Source: a virus
IMG/VR virus record: IMGVR_UViG_3300022934_002389
Span: 1-64,000 of that record
Reading direction: 5' to 3' (one strand)
DNA length: 64,000 bases
Position numbers and translations under genes: made by a program
Shown here: positions 45,089 to 53,877 of the stretch, in pieces
How the letters are laid out: each line of letters opens with the position of its first letter
Numbering within the stretch: position 1 is the stretch's first letter
Notes under the pieces: model-generated
Told to the model about the DNA's origin: nothing
The model's database searches: none
Seen by the model: only the letters and a program-made list of their open reading frames with translations

Positions 45089-46082
45089 TATATTCACGTT
45101 ACAAATAGAATTTACATCTTATTGTAATGCTAGTTGTGGTAGTTGTGATCGCAACATCGATGGCGGCAAAATAAATCCTAGACTTAAACTAAAACACTTT
45201 CCGGTAAGAGCTTGGCACAGTTTATGTAAGTCTAATTTGTCAACTGTTAAAGAAATAGTGTTTAATGGATCAGTAGGTGATTTTCAAATGCATCCTAGTG
45301 CATTAGAAATGATTAATTATCTTGCCGAAACTAATCCACACTTATATGTTGTTATTCATACAAACGGTAGTGCAAGAAATAAAGAATGGTGGTATTCTTT
45401 AGGTAAAACATTACAAAAGTTTAAAGCACATGACTTAATTTTCAGTATTGATGGATTGGAAGATACTAATCATATTTACAGACGAGGAGTAAACTGGCAC
45501 AAAGTTATAGAAAACGCTACTTCTTTTATCGAGTCTGGTGCTAATGCTGTATGGAGAACGATTGTTTTTGATTACAATTTGCATCAAATAGAAGAAATAA
45601 GTAATACAGCAAAAAAACTTGGTTTTGTAGGCTTTCAAGTTAACAGATCTTGTGTAAAAGAAATTGATATGGTTGAATATAAGAGTTATACTGCAACTAA
45701 AATCAAAGGTATCGATTTTCAAACTGTAAAAGAATTACAAAAATTCAACTACAAAACTGTGTCAGTAGATATAGGAGATCAACCTACTTTTAAAACTGTA
45801 TGTCCTTGGATGAAAAGAGGTGAAATACAAATAAGCGAAACTGGTCATGTATGGCCGTGTTGTTATAGTTTAAAATCTATGACATACGAAAATGAACAAT
45901 ACAATGATTTAAAAGAATTTATACATGCACCAGATTTATACGGACAAAATTTTAATAGTTTAAATAGTTTTACATTACAAGAAATATTAGAGCATACTTT
46001 TTTCAAAGACACTTTGCCAAAAAAAATTACTAATAACGAAATAGGCGAATGTAATAAATGTTCAGAAAGGGAATTTTTTTGA
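45066..46082 (+). CDS. SPASM-type radical SAM protein
   Basis: 338 residues. C20-x3-C24-x2-C27 (Y-C-N-A-S-C-G-S-C-D-R-N) followed by N-G-S-V-G-D, H-T-N-G-S and F-S-I-D-G-L. C-terminal cluster region: T-V-C-P-W, V-W-P-C-C-Y-S and G-E-C-N-K-C. The D-G-L-x-D-T-N-H-x-Y-R segment is shared with the gene at 38659, so the two are close paralogues. It lies between two twitch-type genes with overlaps at both ends, suggesting fixed stoichiometry. Confidence 0.85.
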   Translation: MFHLKHSDIFTLQIEFTSYCNASCGSCDRNIDGGKINPRLKLKHFPVRAWHSLCKSNLSTVKEIVFNGSVGDFQMHPSALEMINYLAETNPHLYVVIHTNGSARNKEWWYSLGKTLQKFKAHDLIFSIDGLEDTNHIYRRGVNWHKVIENATSFIESGANAVWRTIVFDYNLHQIEEISNTAKKLGFVGFQVNRSCVKEIDMVEYKSYTATKIKGIDFQTVKELQKFNYKTVSVDIGDQPTFKTVCPWMKRGEIQISETGHVWPCCYSLKSMTYENEQYNDLKEFIHAPDLYGQNFNSLNSFTLQEILEHTFFKDTLPKKITNNEIGECNKCSEREFF

Positions 46083-47266
46083 GTAAGAACAGTTGTGTAT
46101 TACCATGGAAGCATATGGCATTAGGTGCTGAGAACGGGAAGCCTACTGTTTTGCCGTGTTGCAGATTTAAGGCATTTGGAGAAAGTGAATTTAAAGAATA
46201 TAAGTTTTTACCACCAGAGGAAGCAGTTAATCACCCAGAATACTTTCAAAAAATTAGAGATAAAATGAAAGCAGGTGAAAAATTGCCTGAATGTGTTAAA
46301 TGTTGGGAAGAAGAAAAACTTGGCGGTCGCAATATGCGTATGCACTTTAACCAACTTTACGGCTATATAGAAGATAAATTTGAACTAGATTACTTAGAAG
46401 TGTTTTTAAGTAATCATTGTAATCTTGCATGTAGAATGTGTAATGTAGATGAAAGCACAACGTGGGCAAGATTATATAATGCTGCATGGAAAGATGCTCC
46501 TAGAACAGACAGCATGATGCATCATGTACCAGATCATTATTATAATCAAGGTGCCAAGGTTAAACCAGAAGTAAACACAGTACGTGACTTTGATTTAACA
46601 AAATTTAACAAACCAACAATGATTAAAATACTCGGAGGCGAACCCTTTATGTCTCCTGAACATTCGCCTTTTTTACAAGACCTAGCAAAATACGATGATT
46701 TATCCGATGTATCTATAGTCTATCATACAAATGCAACTAAATTTCCTACAAAGGAAGATATTGAAGTTTGGAAAAAATGTAAAAGTGTTGAATTATGCTT
46801 TTCGATTGATGGCTATGGTTATGGTAATGATTACAATCGTACACTAAGCAATTGGAATGAAATTGAAGAAAATGTAAAAAAGTATTTAGATTTAGATGCT
46901 AATTTAATTTTTAGTGTTCATAGTTGTTTAAGTGTATTTTCTATTTGGAGTTTTAACGAATTATCTAAATGGGTACAAAGTATTATACACAAAGACAAGC
47001 ATTCTATAGATTGTATAAGATGGCCGGAATATACTTCTATTGGTACAATGCCAGAAGAGTATAAGCAACACCTAATAGATAAAATGGAAACTTGGGATAA
47101 CGTCCAGCCCTTTCATAAACGTGCAATAATGCAAGGACTTAAAGGTGGCGAGACAGATTTAGAGTTATGGAACGAACTTCTAGAACGGTCAGCGGAAATG
47201 GATGCCGTAACAGGATTAGACTATAAGAAGGTTTTACCTATTGACAATAAAGGAAATTTATGTTAG
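46079..47266 (+). CDS. Radical SAM protein with N-terminal twitch-type Cys region
   Basis: 395 residues from TTG 46079, which forms TTGA with the upstream stop and sits 7 nt after AAGGGA. ATG 46058 in frame would add M-F-R-K-G-I-F, which is shadow sequence. Twitch-type Cys: S-C6-V-L-P-W, P-C27-C28-R and E-C-V-K-C-W. Core C114-x3-C118-x2-C121 (H-C-N-L-A-C-R-M-C) and L-G-G-E-P-F. The C-terminus lacks a clear P-E-M tail. It is followed by one of the few real gaps in the block. Confidence 0.85.
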   Translation: MSKNSCVLPWKHMALGAENGKPTVLPCCRFKAFGESEFKEYKFLPPEEAVNHPEYFQKIRDKMKAGEKLPECVKCWEEEKLGGRNMRMHFNQLYGYIEDKFELDYLEVFLSNHCNLACRMCNVDESTTWARLYNAAWKDAPRTDSMMHHVPDHYYNQGAKVKPEVNTVRDFDLTKFNKPTMIKILGGEPFMSPEHSPFLQDLAKYDDLSDVSIVYHTNATKFPTKEDIEVWKKCKSVELCFSIDGYGYGNDYNRTLSNWNEIEENVKKYLDLDANLIFSVHSCLSVFSIWSFNELSKWVQSIIHKDKHSIDCIRWPEYTSIGTMPEEYKQHLIDKMETWDNVQPFHKRAIMQGLKGGETDLELWNELLERSAEMDAVTGLDYKKVLPIDNKGNLC

Positions 47267-47269
47267 TAT
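47241..47269 (+). promoter_or_regulatory. Candidate sigma70-like promoter with palindrome
   Basis: TTGACA at 47241-47246 is followed after 17 bases by TAGTAT (47264-47269), a 4/6 match to the -10 box. The -10 overlaps a perfect inverted repeat, TTAGTA-TAG-TACTAA, at 47263-47277, which could be an operator. It lies at the end of a radical SAM gene and before the 26-base gap ahead of the second amidinotransferase. The weak -10 and AT-rich setting keep confidence low. Confidence 0.3.
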
Positions 47270-47292
47270 AGTACTAATAATGGAGAACTATA

Positions 47293-48339
47293 TTGGCAAC
47301 TTTTACCGAATTTCAAAAACTTACTGATATCATTGTAGGCGGCACTTATAACGCTGAAGATTTTAATGATGTTCCTGACTCAAATGCAAGAGATTTACTA
47401 AAACGTGTAAATGAAGAAACTGCTGAAGACTTAGAATCTTTAGTAAAAATACTTGAAGATTTAGATGTTACAGTACACCGTCCTAATAATCTAATGCAAT
47501 ATAGTTGGGATAAAGCAACTGTACAAACGCCATGGTTTGGTAGTCATTTTCCTAACCATCCACTTATGCCAAGAGATGTGTTAGGTGTGTTTGGCAACAC
47601 TATTGTAGAGCACTATACAGCAAGCGGTGGTAGATTTTTTGAGAATCTTGCATATACTGACATTAGTAGACAATTCTATAATAATGGTTATAGATGGTTA
47701 AGTATGCCTATGGCAAAACTTACAAGCAAAGCACCTCCATATAATGAAAACGATCAAATTATGTTTCATGCTGCAAACATTATTAAGTGTGGTAAAGATT
47801 TGTTTCATTCTCAAAGTGGTAATAAAGATCTTAAAAAAGGCAAAGGTACCGATGTTGGATTAGACTGGCTGAAAAAAGAACTAGGCGATGAGTTTAGATG
47901 GAACGAAGTTGCTGTCGGCGGACACTGTGACGGCAAGATTGCACTATTAAAGCCGGGTGTACTAATGACATGGAATAAAAAATGGATACCAGAAAAATTA
48001 CAAAACTGGGATATTATTGAAGTGTCTAGCGAAACAGAACTTCCAGACGAATTTGATAAAATGCGTAAGCAACGTTTTTACAAAGACTTTATTGATGAAT
48101 ATTTTAGTCATTGGACAGGTTACGTAGATGAAACAGTTTTTGATGTAAATGTGTTAAGTGTGTCTGAAGATTATGTTATTTGCACTGGCACAAACAAAGA
48201 AGCATTTGCAAGAATGGAAAAACAAGGTATTACACCTATCTACTGGAACTTTAGACACCAGTATTTTTGGGATGGCGGTGTGCATTGTGTAACACAAGAC
48301 TTAGCAAGACAAGGTTCTCAGGAGGACTACTTTGCTTAG
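47293..48339 (+). CDS. Amidinotransferase-family protein with altered active site
   Basis: 348 residues from TTG 47293, 7 nt after TGGAG. C332 (D-G-G-V-H-C-V-T-Q-D) and H211-x-D213 (G-G-H-C-D-G-K-I-A-L-L-K-P-G) match the family. The Asp of the usual F-D-A-A-N is replaced by His159 (M-F-H-A-A-N). The intact copy at 31533 has Asp179 there. Total length and the position of the nucleophilic Cys (332) are the same in both. The change may shift specificity (hydrolase or dihydrolase-like chemistry) or inactivate it. It overlaps the next gene by 8 bases. Confidence 0.75.
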   Translation: MATFTEFQKLTDIIVGGTYNAEDFNDVPDSNARDLLKRVNEETAEDLESLVKILEDLDVTVHRPNNLMQYSWDKATVQTPWFGSHFPNHPLMPRDVLGVFGNTIVEHYTASGGRFFENLAYTDISRQFYNNGYRWLSMPMAKLTSKAPPYNENDQIMFHAANIIKCGKDLFHSQSGNKDLKKGKGTDVGLDWLKKELGDEFRWNEVAVGGHCDGKIALLKPGVLMTWNKKWIPEKLQNWDIIEVSSETELPDEFDKMRKQRFYKDFIDEYFSHWTGYVDETVFDVNVLSVSEDYVICTGTNKEAFARMEKQGITPIYWNFRHQYFWDGGVHCVTQDLARQGSQEDYFA

Positions 48340-49552
48340 TAACTATAACTGCATTGCGCCGTTTAAATGCGTTGCTATTGATTATGATGGCAATGTAAAG
48401 CCTGATGCAATTTATAAAGTTCCACTAGGTAATTTGAACAATAATTCTTTAGTGGAAATATGGAATGACAATCCTTGGACACAACTAAGGAAAGATCATT
48501 CACAGTTTCAACAAAACAAAGGCTGTGAAAAGTGTTATAAAAAAGAAGAACTAAGTGGACACAGTCGTAGATTGTTTTTTGAAACACTATTTGTTGACCG
48601 AGCAACTTGTTACAATAATAAACCTATAGTAACAGATATTAACACACCTAGTTTTTTAATGCTTGATGTTATTCCTAGTAACAAGTGCAATTTAAAATGT
48701 ATACATTGTAGCGGTGCAGTTAGTACAGCATGGGTTGCAGATGAAAAAAAATTATTAAAAAACAAAACAGGTTATTGGAGAAACAGCGATTACGGACATT
48801 TTGTATTAGATGATTCTGTTATAGACAACGTTTTTGCTGATACTAGTGTATTTGAAGATTTGTGTTATGTTGCTATACGTGGCGGTGAACCAATGTATGA
48901 GCCTAAAAATAGAGCAATTTTACAAAAGTTAATTGACTTGGGACTTAACAAACAAGTTACTATTGATATAAGCACAAATGCTACAGTAGATGATGAGCAA
49001 TTGTTTGATCATTTACGACAGTTTAAAAGTCTTATATTTTATATTAGTATAGAAGGTACAGGAGAACTGTATAATTATACAAGAGGCGGCAATAATTATG
49101 ATATATCTGTTGTTGAGAACATGATCGAAAAACTAAAAACATTTGATAACCTTGAAGAAGTGTGTATAACATTTACAACAATGGCTGCAAATGTATTTGC
49201 AATTAGAGATGCATGGAATTTTGTTCAAAAGTATAAAGATTTTTGTAGTTTTAGTTTTTCAAATACAGTTGTTAATCCTGCTTATCTTAGTTTAGATGTG
49301 TTAAGTGCAGAAATGAAAGAACAAGCAGCATCTATGATTGAAGACATAGACGATAAAATAAAATGGCCAGGCCAAGATAATTATTATTCTGTAGGTATAA
49401 GCAAATTGGCACAACAACTTAAAAAACCAGAACATGCAGAACAACAAAAATTGTGGAAATATTTCAAAGAATACATTGTTGATTTAGATAAAATAAGAAA
49501 TACAGACTTTATTAGTGCTGCTCCGCAATTTAAGGAGTATTGGAATGAGTAA
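48332..49552 (+). CDS. Radical SAM protein with degenerate N-terminal twitch region
   Basis: 406 residues from TTG 48332, supported by AGGAGG at 48320-48325 with 6-nt spacing. Core motif C119-x3-C123-x2-C126 (K-C-N-L-K-C-I-H-C) and R-G-G-E-P-M. The N-terminal region has Y-N-C-I-A-P-F and K-G-C-E-K-C-Y, but where sisters have P-C-C or S-C-Y after the D-G segment it reads D-G-N-V-K-P-D-A-I-Y. One auxiliary-cluster ligand is therefore missing unless Cys13 (F-K-C) substitutes. It ends S-A-A-P-Q-F-K-E-Y-W, a diverged version of the shared tail. Confidence 0.8.
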   Translation: MLSNYNCIAPFKCVAIDYDGNVKPDAIYKVPLGNLNNNSLVEIWNDNPWTQLRKDHSQFQQNKGCEKCYKKEELSGHSRRLFFETLFVDRATCYNNKPIVTDINTPSFLMLDVIPSNKCNLKCIHCSGAVSTAWVADEKKLLKNKTGYWRNSDYGHFVLDDSVIDNVFADTSVFEDLCYVAIRGGEPMYEPKNRAILQKLIDLGLNKQVTIDISTNATVDDEQLFDHLRQFKSLIFYISIEGTGELYNYTRGGNNYDISVVENMIEKLKTFDNLEEVCITFTTMAANVFAIRDAWNFVQKYKDFCSFSFSNTVVNPAYLSLDVLSAEMKEQAASMIEDIDDKIKWPGQDNYYSVGISKLAQQLKKPEHAEQQKLWKYFKEYIVDLDKIRNTDFISAAPQFKEYWNE

Positions 49553-50471
49553 ACAATGGGAATCACTATATAAAAAGTATTTAGGCACAACAGGAAATAG
49601 TGCTAAGATACATGAGTGTCCTAAATTCTTATCACGACATGTGAAAGAGCATGGCTGGTTTAATAGAGATTTTAATGTTCAAGACGAATATTTAGATTTT
49701 TATCCTAAATGGATTGAATCATCTGTAAGTACAAAGGTCAAAGGATTAGAAACTTTACCTAATCGTTATGTAAGTCTTGGTGTAACACAAACACTAGATT
49801 GGTTTCATTTAGAATGTGCAAGAAATGGTTGGCGTATGCGCTTGCTTCGTGGCGAATATCCTTATAACAGAGATGTGTTCGACTTTGATTGGGATACTTA
49901 TATTGATGATGCACCATTAGAGCGTGGAGATGCTGTAATTATTAGTGTGCCATTTAGTGGATCTGGCAGTGTGCATCCAATGTACGAAGAGATTATGGAA
50001 ACTTGTACAAAACTTGATATTCCTGTAATGGTTGATTGTGCTTGGTTTGGTACATGTTACGATTTAGAATGGAGTGTAGACTATGATTGTGTTAAGGTAG
50101 TTGCATTTAGTACAACAAAAGGTTTGCAAACAGGTAATTTCCGTAGCGGTATATGTTTTAGTAAATGGACACATGGCTCTCTTGCTGTACAAACTGAATG
50201 GCATCACGGAATACATGCAAATACATATGCAGGACTAATGCTAATGAAGGAATTTTCACCAGATTTGGCTGCAAATATATACAAAGAACACCAAAAACAA
50301 GTTTGCGAAAAATTTGGACTTATAGCTACTAATACAGTGCATGTTGCATTAGGAAATGAAGAATGGAATTACTTTCATAGAGATAAAGCATATAACAGAA
50401 TTAACATTAGATTGCCTTTATTAGATGCAAGACAAGGAAAATTAGAAGATGAAATACATAGAATGCTGTGA
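49545..50471 (+). CDS. Fold-type I PLP aminotransferase-like protein
   Basis: 308 residues from ATG 49545, after AAGGAG. The frame also opens at 49515 without a matching ribosome-binding site. P-V-M-V-D164-C-A-W provides the pyridine-nitrogen Asp, and F-S-T-T-K192-G-L-Q-T-G-N-F-R-S-G the Schiff-base Lys with a following phosphate-binding Arg, as in class I/II aminotransferases. S-V-P-F-S-G-S-G-S-V-H-P precedes them. It is shorter than the usual ~380 residues, mainly at the C-terminus. It could supply an amino group for the adjacent amidinotransferase-type chemistry. Confidence 0.7.
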   Translation: MSKQWESLYKKYLGTTGNSAKIHECPKFLSRHVKEHGWFNRDFNVQDEYLDFYPKWIESSVSTKVKGLETLPNRYVSLGVTQTLDWFHLECARNGWRMRLLRGEYPYNRDVFDFDWDTYIDDAPLERGDAVIISVPFSGSGSVHPMYEEIMETCTKLDIPVMVDCAWFGTCYDLEWSVDYDCVKVVAFSTTKGLQTGNFRSGICFSKWTHGSLAVQTEWHHGIHANTYAGLMLMKEFSPDLAANIYKEHQKQVCEKFGLIATNTVHVALGNEEWNYFHRDKAYNRINIRLPLLDARQGKLEDEIHRML

Positions 50472-51222
50472 ATATTATAAAAATAATATAATACACAATT
50501 TTAGTCCTGCAAAAAAGATTGATAATTTTTTTACAGCAGAAGAAATAGAAATTCTGAGACTTTATCAATTTCAAAATGCAAGAACAGTAAAGTTTCAAGC
50601 ATCTAGTAGTAATATTCAGCCATTAGCAAGTATTCCTATGCTATTTAGAAATGAAAAATGGTTAAGACACAAGTTTTTAGATATTTTTGGAGACTTTAGT
50701 GGTAATCATTCAGGTAACTATTTTATTTCTAATCAGCCGCACGATGCACACCTTGATTTGATTACTGAGGAAGAAGGCGCCCCTGAAGATCCATATTTTG
50801 ATAATGTTATACCTTTTAAGAGTGTAATTATTCCTTTGTTTTTGACAAAAGGAGCACGAGCACATACTGCTTTTATGAATCAACGCAGAATCGGTTATAG
50901 TGTTATTTTAGACAGAGACGCAGAAAAAAGCCAAGATACAGCAATGTATGAAATATCAAGAAATTATAATAATTTTATTGATATAAATGGCGAGTCTATG
51001 AACCCGGAAAAAGATTATGGTGAATGGGATCCAAATAAATATCCACATATAAGTGAAAATAGTTTTCGTGGATTAAGTCATGAAACTATATTAGAACAGG
51101 ATGTAGGCAGTATTTTAGTTTTTGATGCATGTCAAGTACATGCAAGTATTGTAATAGATAAAGAGCCTTGGTTAAAAAATGCAATTAACGTACAATTTTA
51201 CAAAAGTTATAACGAAGACTGA
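50449..51222 (+). CDS. 2OG-Fe(II) oxygenase-like protein
   Basis: 257 residues. Q-P-H-D-A-H-L-D-L-I contains an H-x-D iron-binding pair, and F-D-A-C-Q-V-H-A-S supplies the distal His. V-I-I-P-L-F-L-T between fits the beta-helix. I cannot place the usual 2OG-binding Arg with certainty (N-V-Q-F-Y-K-S replaces it). Phytanoyl-CoA dioxygenase-like or other cupin-fold enzymes remain possible. It overlaps its neighbours by 23 and 44 bases. Confidence 0.5.
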   Translation: MKYIECCEYYKNNIIHNFSPAKKIDNFFTAEEIEILRLYQFQNARTVKFQASSSNIQPLASIPMLFRNEKWLRHKFLDIFGDFSGNHSGNYFISNQPHDAHLDLITEEEGAPEDPYFDNVIPFKSVIIPLFLTKGARAHTAFMNQRRIGYSVILDRDAEKSQDTAMYEISRNYNNFIDINGESMNPEKDYGEWDPNKYPHISENSFRGLSHETILEQDVGSILVFDACQVHASIVIDKEPWLKNAINVQFYKSYNED

Positions 51223-51661
51223 TTTTGACAGTTTTCAAAAAGAGTTTTTAGATTGGGTAGAAGAAAAAATAGAAAAGATTCGACCTGAAAATGGTTTTCC
51301 TATTTGTCCTTTTGCACGACGGGCTCGATTAGACAACAAAATACAATTAATAGACGGTAGAGAAAACTACCAACATGACATATACCAATTTGACAGACGC
51401 AACTATGATATAGGTGTTGTTTGGCTAGGACCTAATGCAAATCTTTTAGAAGCAGAAAAATTTGTAAACAGATTAAAGGGTAGAGAATTACTTTATTTTT
51501 TAAGTACACCTACTTCTGGGTATTTTGCTAAAAATCCATGTAATTGTATTTTTATACAAGACAAAGGAGATATTCAAGTTAAGCGTAAATATCTTGCGTC
51601 AACAGAATATTACAGAGATTGGCCAGAACAATACTTCTTTGAGATAATGAATAATGTCTGA
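51179..51661 (+). CDS. Stand-alone C-P-F-A domain protein
   Basis: 160 residues. Pattern: F-x-x-E-F-L-D-W-V-E, I-C-P-F-A-R-R-A-R, N-K-I-Q-L-I-D-G, G-V-V-W-L-G-P, F-L-S-T-P-T-S-G and N-P-C-N-C-I-F-I. The same order (D-F-L-E-W, C-P-F-A-K, N-Q-I-Q-F-L-D-G, G-V-V-Y-L-G, N-P-F-Q-C-I-I-I) forms the N-terminal half of the gene at 60994, where it is fused to a methyltransferase. I do not know this family. The conserved Cys and Asp suggest an enzyme or binding domain. The 44-base overlap makes the exact start uncertain. Confidence 0.55.
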   Translation: MQLTYNFTKVITKTDFDSFQKEFLDWVEEKIEKIRPENGFPICPFARRARLDNKIQLIDGRENYQHDIYQFDRRNYDIGVVWLGPNANLLEAEKFVNRLKGRELLYFLSTPTSGYFAKNPCNCIFIQDKGDIQVKRKYLASTEYYRDWPEQYFFEIMNNV

Positions 51662-52727
51662 TACTTATTGCCCGTTGCCGTGGACTATGTTAACAAGCAC
51701 TACCAATGGGTCTTATAGACCTTGTTGTGAATTTGTTTCTCAAGGTAACAAAAAACAAGTCTTGTGGAATCAAGATATTGAATTATACGAAGAATATATT
51801 GAACCTATAAAACAACAACTGTTAAATAACCAAAAACCTTTAGAATGTAAACGTTGTTGGGATAGAGAAGAGCGTGGATTAGAAAGCCAACGAACACGGC
51901 ACTTGCATGAAAAAGGTCAAACGTACAATTCAATTGATTTAAAATTAGGTAATAAATGTAATTTAGGATGTAGACATTGCGAAGCAAATAGTAGTAGTGT
52001 ACTACAATCAGAAATAAACAGAAATCCTAACGAAGATTGGACAGAAACACAAGTGTCTGATGCACGTATTAACTTTAGTGGAGACAATTGGGTAGATGCT
52101 GCACTAGATAAAATTACAAAAATGGAAGGAATAAAACAACTAAAGTTTACAGGCGGTGAACCTTTATATATTCCTAAAGTAAAAGATTTAATAAAAAATC
52201 ATCCTAATAAAAAAGACATTAGTATTGATATTGTAACAAATGGTTTACTTTTTACTGAAGAAATGGCCAACGATTTAGATGCCTGGAAAAGTGTGTTAGT
52301 TAATGTAAGTGTGGATGCAATTAAAGATCATTACAGTTATGTTCGTTGGCCTGGTAAATGGGAAGATTTGGAACCTAAATTAGATTTACTTGCAACAAAA
52401 AAACATTGGAGAATTAATATTTGCATATCGGTTAGTGCATGGAATATTTGGCACTTACCTGAGACAATATTATATTTTAAAAAGAAAGGGTTTACCTATG
52501 ATTTAAATTTTGTTGATGACCCTATTTGGCAGCATCCTTGGATATATCCTGAAAATTTAAGGAATCACATTATAAACAAATTTGAGAATTATAATAATCG
52601 ATTATTAGACGATTTAGCATCAGTTGTAAGTTTTATAAAACCATATGATGAAAAGTTATACAAAGAATTTTTAAAACAAAAAGAAATAAAAGACAGATTA
52701 AGGAAACAAACTTTTGAATTTGGATAG
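51654..52727 (+). CDS. Radical SAM protein with N-terminal twitch-type Cys region
   Basis: 357 residues, the shortest of the eight. Twitch-type Cys: T-Y-C-P-L-P-W, R-P-C-C-E-F and L-E-C-K-R-C-W. Core C102-x3-C106-x2-C109 (K-C-N-L-G-C-R-H-C), then K-F-T-G-G-E-P-L-Y. I-V-T-N-G and V-S-V-D-A-I mark later strands. It lacks the P-E-M tail. It overlaps its upstream gene by 8 bases and the next twitch-type gene by 14, making a direct pair with it. Confidence 0.85.
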   Translation: MSDTYCPLPWTMLTSTTNGSYRPCCEFVSQGNKKQVLWNQDIELYEEYIEPIKQQLLNNQKPLECKRCWDREERGLESQRTRHLHEKGQTYNSIDLKLGNKCNLGCRHCEANSSSVLQSEINRNPNEDWTETQVSDARINFSGDNWVDAALDKITKMEGIKQLKFTGGEPLYIPKVKDLIKNHPNKKDISIDIVTNGLLFTEEMANDLDAWKSVLVNVSVDAIKDHYSYVRWPGKWEDLEPKLDLLATKKHWRINICISVSAWNIWHLPETILYFKKKGFTYDLNFVDDPIWQHPWIYPENLRNHIINKFENYNNRLLDDLASVVSFIKPYDEKLYKEFLKQKEIKDRLRKQTFEFG

Positions 52728-53877
52728 TACATTTTGTATTTTACCGTGGATGCATCTTGCTACAAACGCAAGTGGTAATCTTCGTGTATGCTGTAACTCA
52801 ACTCCTGGTAAGAATTTTGTAACGAAATCAGACGGCAAGCCTTACAAAGTTTATAAAGACGATTTACAAGAAGCATGGAATAGCGAAGTTTATACAAATA
52901 TTAGAAAACAAATGCTAAACGGTGAACGACCTGATATGTGTCAGCGTTGTTTTAGAGAAGAAGATGCAGGTGTTAGAAGTGCAAGACAAGCATGGAATGA
53001 TAAATGGCAGCAAGACAAAGAATATGAAGAATATGCACCTTTTGATATACAGTATGTAGATATACGATTAGGTAATTTATGTAACCTAAAGTGCCGTATG
53101 TGCAATCCTTATGCAAGTAATCAATGGGTAAAAGAATGGGCGTTGGTTGAGGATGCGTTAGAACCTAGTGAATATGAACGGTTAAGCAAAATGGACTGGC
53201 CTGAGAATGAAAAGACATGGGAAAATCTTTTTAGTATTGCAAACACTGTAGAAGAAATATATCTAACAGGTGGCGAGCCTACAATTATCAAAGAACAGCA
53301 TAAGCTTTTAGATTATTATATTGATAATAGTACTGCACATAAAATTAAATTAAAATATAACACAAACTTAACAAATGTTCCGCAGCATTTAATAGACAAA
53401 TGGAGTGAGTTTAAACAGATACAATTAAACTGTTCTATTGATGCAACAGACAATTTAGATAGATATATCAGATATCCAAGTAATTGGAAAAAAATTGTCG
53501 AAAACTTTGAAACAATACGACAATTGCCTAATGCAAATATAGAAATACATTGCACAGTACAAATGTATAATATTTTAAGATTAGATAAACTTATAGATTG
53601 GGCAGAACCTTACGGACATAAAATTTATTTTAACATTTTAAATCATCCTGAATATTTAAACATAAGATGTTTACCTAAAGAACTTAAAACACAAGCAAAC
53701 ATAATGCTTTGTAGATATAAACATTTAGAAAAGGTACAAGGTATAATTGATTACATGTATGCAGAAGACTGGAGCGATAAGTTGCCGCAGTTTTATGAAT
53801 ACACAGCACAGTTAGATAAAAGTAGAAATGAAAATTTGTTTGACATTATCCCTGAATTGCGTTATAATAAACCATGA
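52714..53877 (+). CDS. Radical SAM protein with N-terminal twitch-type Cys region
   Basis: 387 residues from TTG 52714, 9 nt after AGGA. Twitch-type Cys: T-F-C-I-L-P-W-M-H-L, R-V-C-C-N and M-C-Q-R-C-F-R-E-E. Core C123-x3-C127-x2-C130 (L-C-N-L-K-C-R-M-C) and L-T-G-G-E-P-T. Y-I-R-Y-P-S-N-W-K and A-E-D-W-S-D tie it to the gene at 43664. It ends with a shortened I-I-P-E-L tail. ATGA overlap with the following SPASM-like gene. Confidence 0.85.
   Translation: MNLDSTFCILPWMHLATNASGNLRVCCNSTPGKNFVTKSDGKPYKVYKDDLQEAWNSEVYTNIRKQMLNGERPDMCQRCFREEDAGVRSARQAWNDKWQQDKEYEEYAPFDIQYVDIRLGNLCNLKCRMCNPYASNQWVKEWALVEDALEPSEYERLSKMDWPENEKTWENLFSIANTVEEIYLTGGEPTIIKEQHKLLDYYIDNSTAHKIKLKYNTNLTNVPQHLIDKWSEFKQIQLNCSIDATDNLDRYIRYPSNWKKIVENFETIRQLPNANIEIHCTVQMYNILRLDKLIDWAEPYGHKIYFNILNHPEYLNIRCLPKELKTQANIMLCRYKHLEKVQGIIDYMYAEDWSDKLPQFYEYTAQLDKSRNENLFDIIPELRYNKP

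Noticed and set aside
46058-46078. ATG 46058 as start of the twitch radical SAM gene
   Set aside because: The added residues are only the other-frame reading of the upstream gene. TTG 46079 has AAGGGA at 7 nt and forms the same TTGA junction seen at 23707.
47263-47277. TTAGTA-TAG-TACTAA read as a terminator hairpin
   Set aside because: The stem is only six AT-rich pairs with no T run after it. An operator-like reading is more plausible.
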